Assembly (NCBI RefSeq): GCF_014672695.1
Contig: NZ_CP053923.1
Coordinates: 4,108,342-4,113,837 of the forward strand
Length of the DNA: 5,496 nucleotides
From: Defluviicoccus vanus
GTDB taxonomy: Bacteria > Pseudomonadota > Alphaproteobacteria > Rhodospirillales > Defluviicoccaceae
Reading direction: 5' to 3'
Part shown: piece after piece, positions 3,802 to 5,496 of the stretch
Layout: every line of letters starts with the position of its first letter
Numbering within the stretch: the stretch's first letter is position 1
Program-made: the position numbers and the translations under genes
Notes under the pieces: generated by a model
Databases searched by the model: none
What the model saw: only the letters and a program-made list of their open reading frames with translations
Told to the model about the DNA's origin: nothing

Positions 3802-5496
3802 GTGTTGAATCCGCGAAACGTCCTGGCCATCTGCTTCGCCGCCTTTGCCGCGGCAGTGATCGCAGCGGTGGCGGTGGCTGTTTTGCTGGTCATCGTCCGG
3901 CTGCCGGAGGCAGCAGCCCAACTGACCACGATCATCGTTATCTACGGCGGCGGTTTGGCGGTGGTCCTGGTGACCGTCATCGTCCTGCTCTGGGCCTACA
4001 TGGACCGCGCCTTTACCCAGCCGCTGGTGAGCATGGTCCGTGGCATCCAGACCGCCATTCATGCCAACTATCAGCATCGCATCAATATTGAGGAGGGCCA
4101 CCAGCTGGGTGGCCTGCCAAGCGCCGTCAATGAGCTGATCCGGCAGATTGCGCTCGCCCGGATCAGCACCAGCGAGGCGATTGCCGCGGCGACGACAAAG
4201 GTGGAGACGCAGAAGAACCAGCTGGCGACGGTGCTTCGCGACCTGCACGAGGGGGTGATCGTCTGCTCTCTCGATCATCGCATCCTGCTCTACAACGCCC
4301 GTGCGTTGGCACTCCTGCATATCGGCGGGGATATCGGGCTTGACCGCTCCATGTTCCGCTTCATGACCCGCCAGCCGATCGAGCACGCGCTCGGCGGATT
4401 GACGCGCCGGCTCAGCGATGGCGACTACCGCGGTCATGCCGATCGGTTGACTGCCCCCTTTGTCGTTGCCACCACCGATGGCCGGCACATGCTGCAGGGC
4501 CGTATCGGCCTGATCCTTGATGCCGAAGGCAAAGCGTCCGGCTATGTCCTCTCCTTCGAGGATCGCACCGACGATCTGGCGACCATCGGCCGCCGCGACC
4601 GGCTTCTGCGCGATGCGACCGAAGGGTTGCGCGCACCCATGGCCAACCTGCGGGCGGCGGCGGAAATTCTGTCCAGTGGTGCGGCGATGGCACTCGATGA
4701 ACAAGATGGTTTCAAACGCGTGGTGCTGCAGGAGAGCTATCAGCTGTCATCGCACGTTGAGCAGTTGGCGTCGCAATATCGGGATTTGGTCACGGGGCAT
4801 TGGCCAATGTCCGATATTTATTCGCCGAACCTGTTGCATAGCCTGGAGCGGCGATTACGCGAACAGCGCGATATCAGCATGACAATCGTCGGGCTGCCGG
4901 CTTGGCTGCGCGGCGACTCCTATTCGCTGTTGGAATTGCTCGATCGGCTGATTGTCCGGGTGGGCGGCTACATCGGCGCAGGGAGCTTTGAAGTGGAGGC
5001 TACCGCCGGCGATTCGCACGTCTACATCGATGTCATTTGGAACGGCAAGGTGGTGCCGACGCACGAACTCGGCCACTGGCTTGCCGACACTGTCGATGAC
5101 GCGTTGGGTGGGCTCAGCCTTGAGGAAATTCTGCAGCGGCACCGCACCGACGTTTGGAGCCTGGCGTACGATGCCGATCGGGCGCAGCTGCGGCTACCTC
5201 TGACGCCAGCTAACCGCAAGCCGCGGACGCGGCGCGCCGAGTTGCCGCAGCGTCCCGAGTTTTATGACTTCGATCTGCTGCACCGGGATCTGCTGCACCG
5301 GCCGGCAATCGCGGACGCCCGTGGCAGTCTGCCGCTGACGTCGCTGAACTACGTTGCCTTCGACACGGAAACCACCGGTCTCAAACCGCTGCAGGGGGAT
5401 GAGATCGTCTCTATCGCTGGCGTCCGCATCGTCAATGGACGCATCCTGACCGGGGAAAGCTTTGAGCGGCTGGTCGATCCGAAGCGACCGATACCA
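3802..5496 (+). CDS. Membrane PAS/pseudo-histidine-kinase fused to a DnaQ-type 3'-5' exonuclease, 3' end cut off
   Basis: The 565 visible residues, still open at the window edge, contain: transmembrane helix 1 (about 7-33), a very short periplasmic loop, helix 2 (43-66), a HAMP-like linker (67-125, with QPL at 73-75), a coiled segment, a PAS-like domain (about 138-255, LHEGVIVCSLDHRILLYNAR), and a histidine-kinase-like helix pair (263-330). A degenerate ATPase-like region follows (about 337-468), then a Pro/Arg-rich linker (FYDFDLL at 487-493), and the first 50 residues of a DEDD exonuclease with Exo I motif FDTETTGL (Asp521, Glu523) and GDEIVSIAGVRIVNGRI. In the HisKA-like motif TEGLRAPM (273-280) the phosphohistidine position is Glu274, and no N or G box is seen, so it is probably not a kinase. 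The start is GTG 3802 (GAGG five bases before) or TTG 3805. Family knowledge gives the exonuclease class; coupling of sensing to nuclease activity is inference. Exo II and III lie beyond the window. Confidence 0.88.
   Translation, partial: MLNPRNVLAICFAAFAAAVIAAVAVAVLLVIVRLPEAAAQLTTIIVIYGGGLAVVLVTVIVLLWAYMDRAFTQPLVSMVRGIQTAIHANYQHRINIEEGHQLGGLPSAVNELIRQIALARISTSEAIAAATTKVETQKNQLATVLRDLHEGVIVCSLDHRILLYNARALALLHIGGDIGLDRSMFRFMTRQPIEHALGGLTRRLSDGDYRGHADRLTAPFVVATTDGRHMLQGRIGLILDAEGKASGYVLSFEDRTDDLATIGRRDRLLRDATEGLRAPMANLRAAAEILSSGAAMALDEQDGFKRVVLQESYQLSSHVEQLASQYRDLVTGHWPMSDIYSPNLLHSLERRLREQRDISMTIVGLPAWLRGDSYSLLELLDRLIVRVGGYIGAGSFEVEATAGDSHVYIDVIWNGKVVPTHELGHWLADTVDDALGGLSLEEILQRHRTDVWSLAYDADRAQLRLPLTPANRKPRTRRAELPQRPEFYDFDLLHRDLLHRPAIADARGSLPLTSLNYVAFDTETTGLKPLQGDEIVSIAGVRIVNGRILTGESFERLVDPKRPIP
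5272..5301 (+). repeat. Perfect 15-bp tandem duplication in the linker before the exonuclease domain
   Basis: GATCTGCTGCACCGG occurs twice back to back (5272-5286 and 5287-5301), encoding DLLHR twice (residues 491-500). The copies are identical at the third codon positions too, which points to a recent in-frame slippage or duplication. It lies just upstream of the Exo I motif and does not break the frame. Confidence 0.9.

Noticed and set aside
3616..4704. Minus-strand open frame of 362 codons opposite the receiver and pseudo-kinase genes
   Set aside because: It is antisense to two recognisable proteins and has a His/Gln/Arg-rich, low-order composition typical of a mirror frame.

Overview
This is a high-GC proteobacterial chromosome segment, most plausibly alphaproteobacterial. 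The basis is an AapJ/BztA-type amino-acid binding protein, strong GC bias at third codon positions, and GTG/TTG starts with purine-rich ribosome binding sites. No rRNA, tRNA, CRISPR array, insertion sequence or attachment site is visible.

The layout has two divergent arms around a central intergenic region at about 3070-3377. The left arm is read on the minus strand, away from the centre. It starts at a near-consensus promoter (-10 TATAAT at 3153-3158) and first meets a possible 31-codon ORF (2974-3069) whose stop overlaps the GTG start of the next gene by four bases. That gene encodes a predicted integral membrane protein of unknown function. In this sequence it is split across two reading frames at a run of five C (G on the plus strand, 2549-2553). 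About 95 bases further on is a periplasmic binding protein for L-amino acids (aapJ-like, 797-1828) with no permease or ATPase genes beside it here. Beyond a 171-base gap lies the 5' 58% of a class II fructose-bisphosphate aldolase (fba, 625 to the window edge), a central glycolytic and gluconeogenic enzyme.

The right arm is read on the plus strand. An extended -10 promoter candidate (3286-3294) precedes a stand-alone CheY-like receiver (3378-3752). Forty-nine bases later begins a large membrane protein (3802 to the right edge, 565 residues visible). It has two transmembrane segments, a HAMP-like linker, a PAS-like domain, a histidine-kinase-like core that has lost its phosphoacceptor histidine and the ATP-binding boxes, and then the start of a DnaQ/DEDD 3'-5' exonuclease domain (Exo I motif DTETTGL at residues 521-527).

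The most interesting element is this right arm: a receiver protein paired with a membrane-anchored pseudo-kinase whose output appears to be a nuclease. The rest of the exonuclease domain and any further operon genes lie outside the window. Secondary points of interest are the frameshifted membrane protein, the coupled mini-ORF, a perfect 15-bp tandem duplication just before the exonuclease domain, and two dyad-symmetric sites between the divergent promoters.
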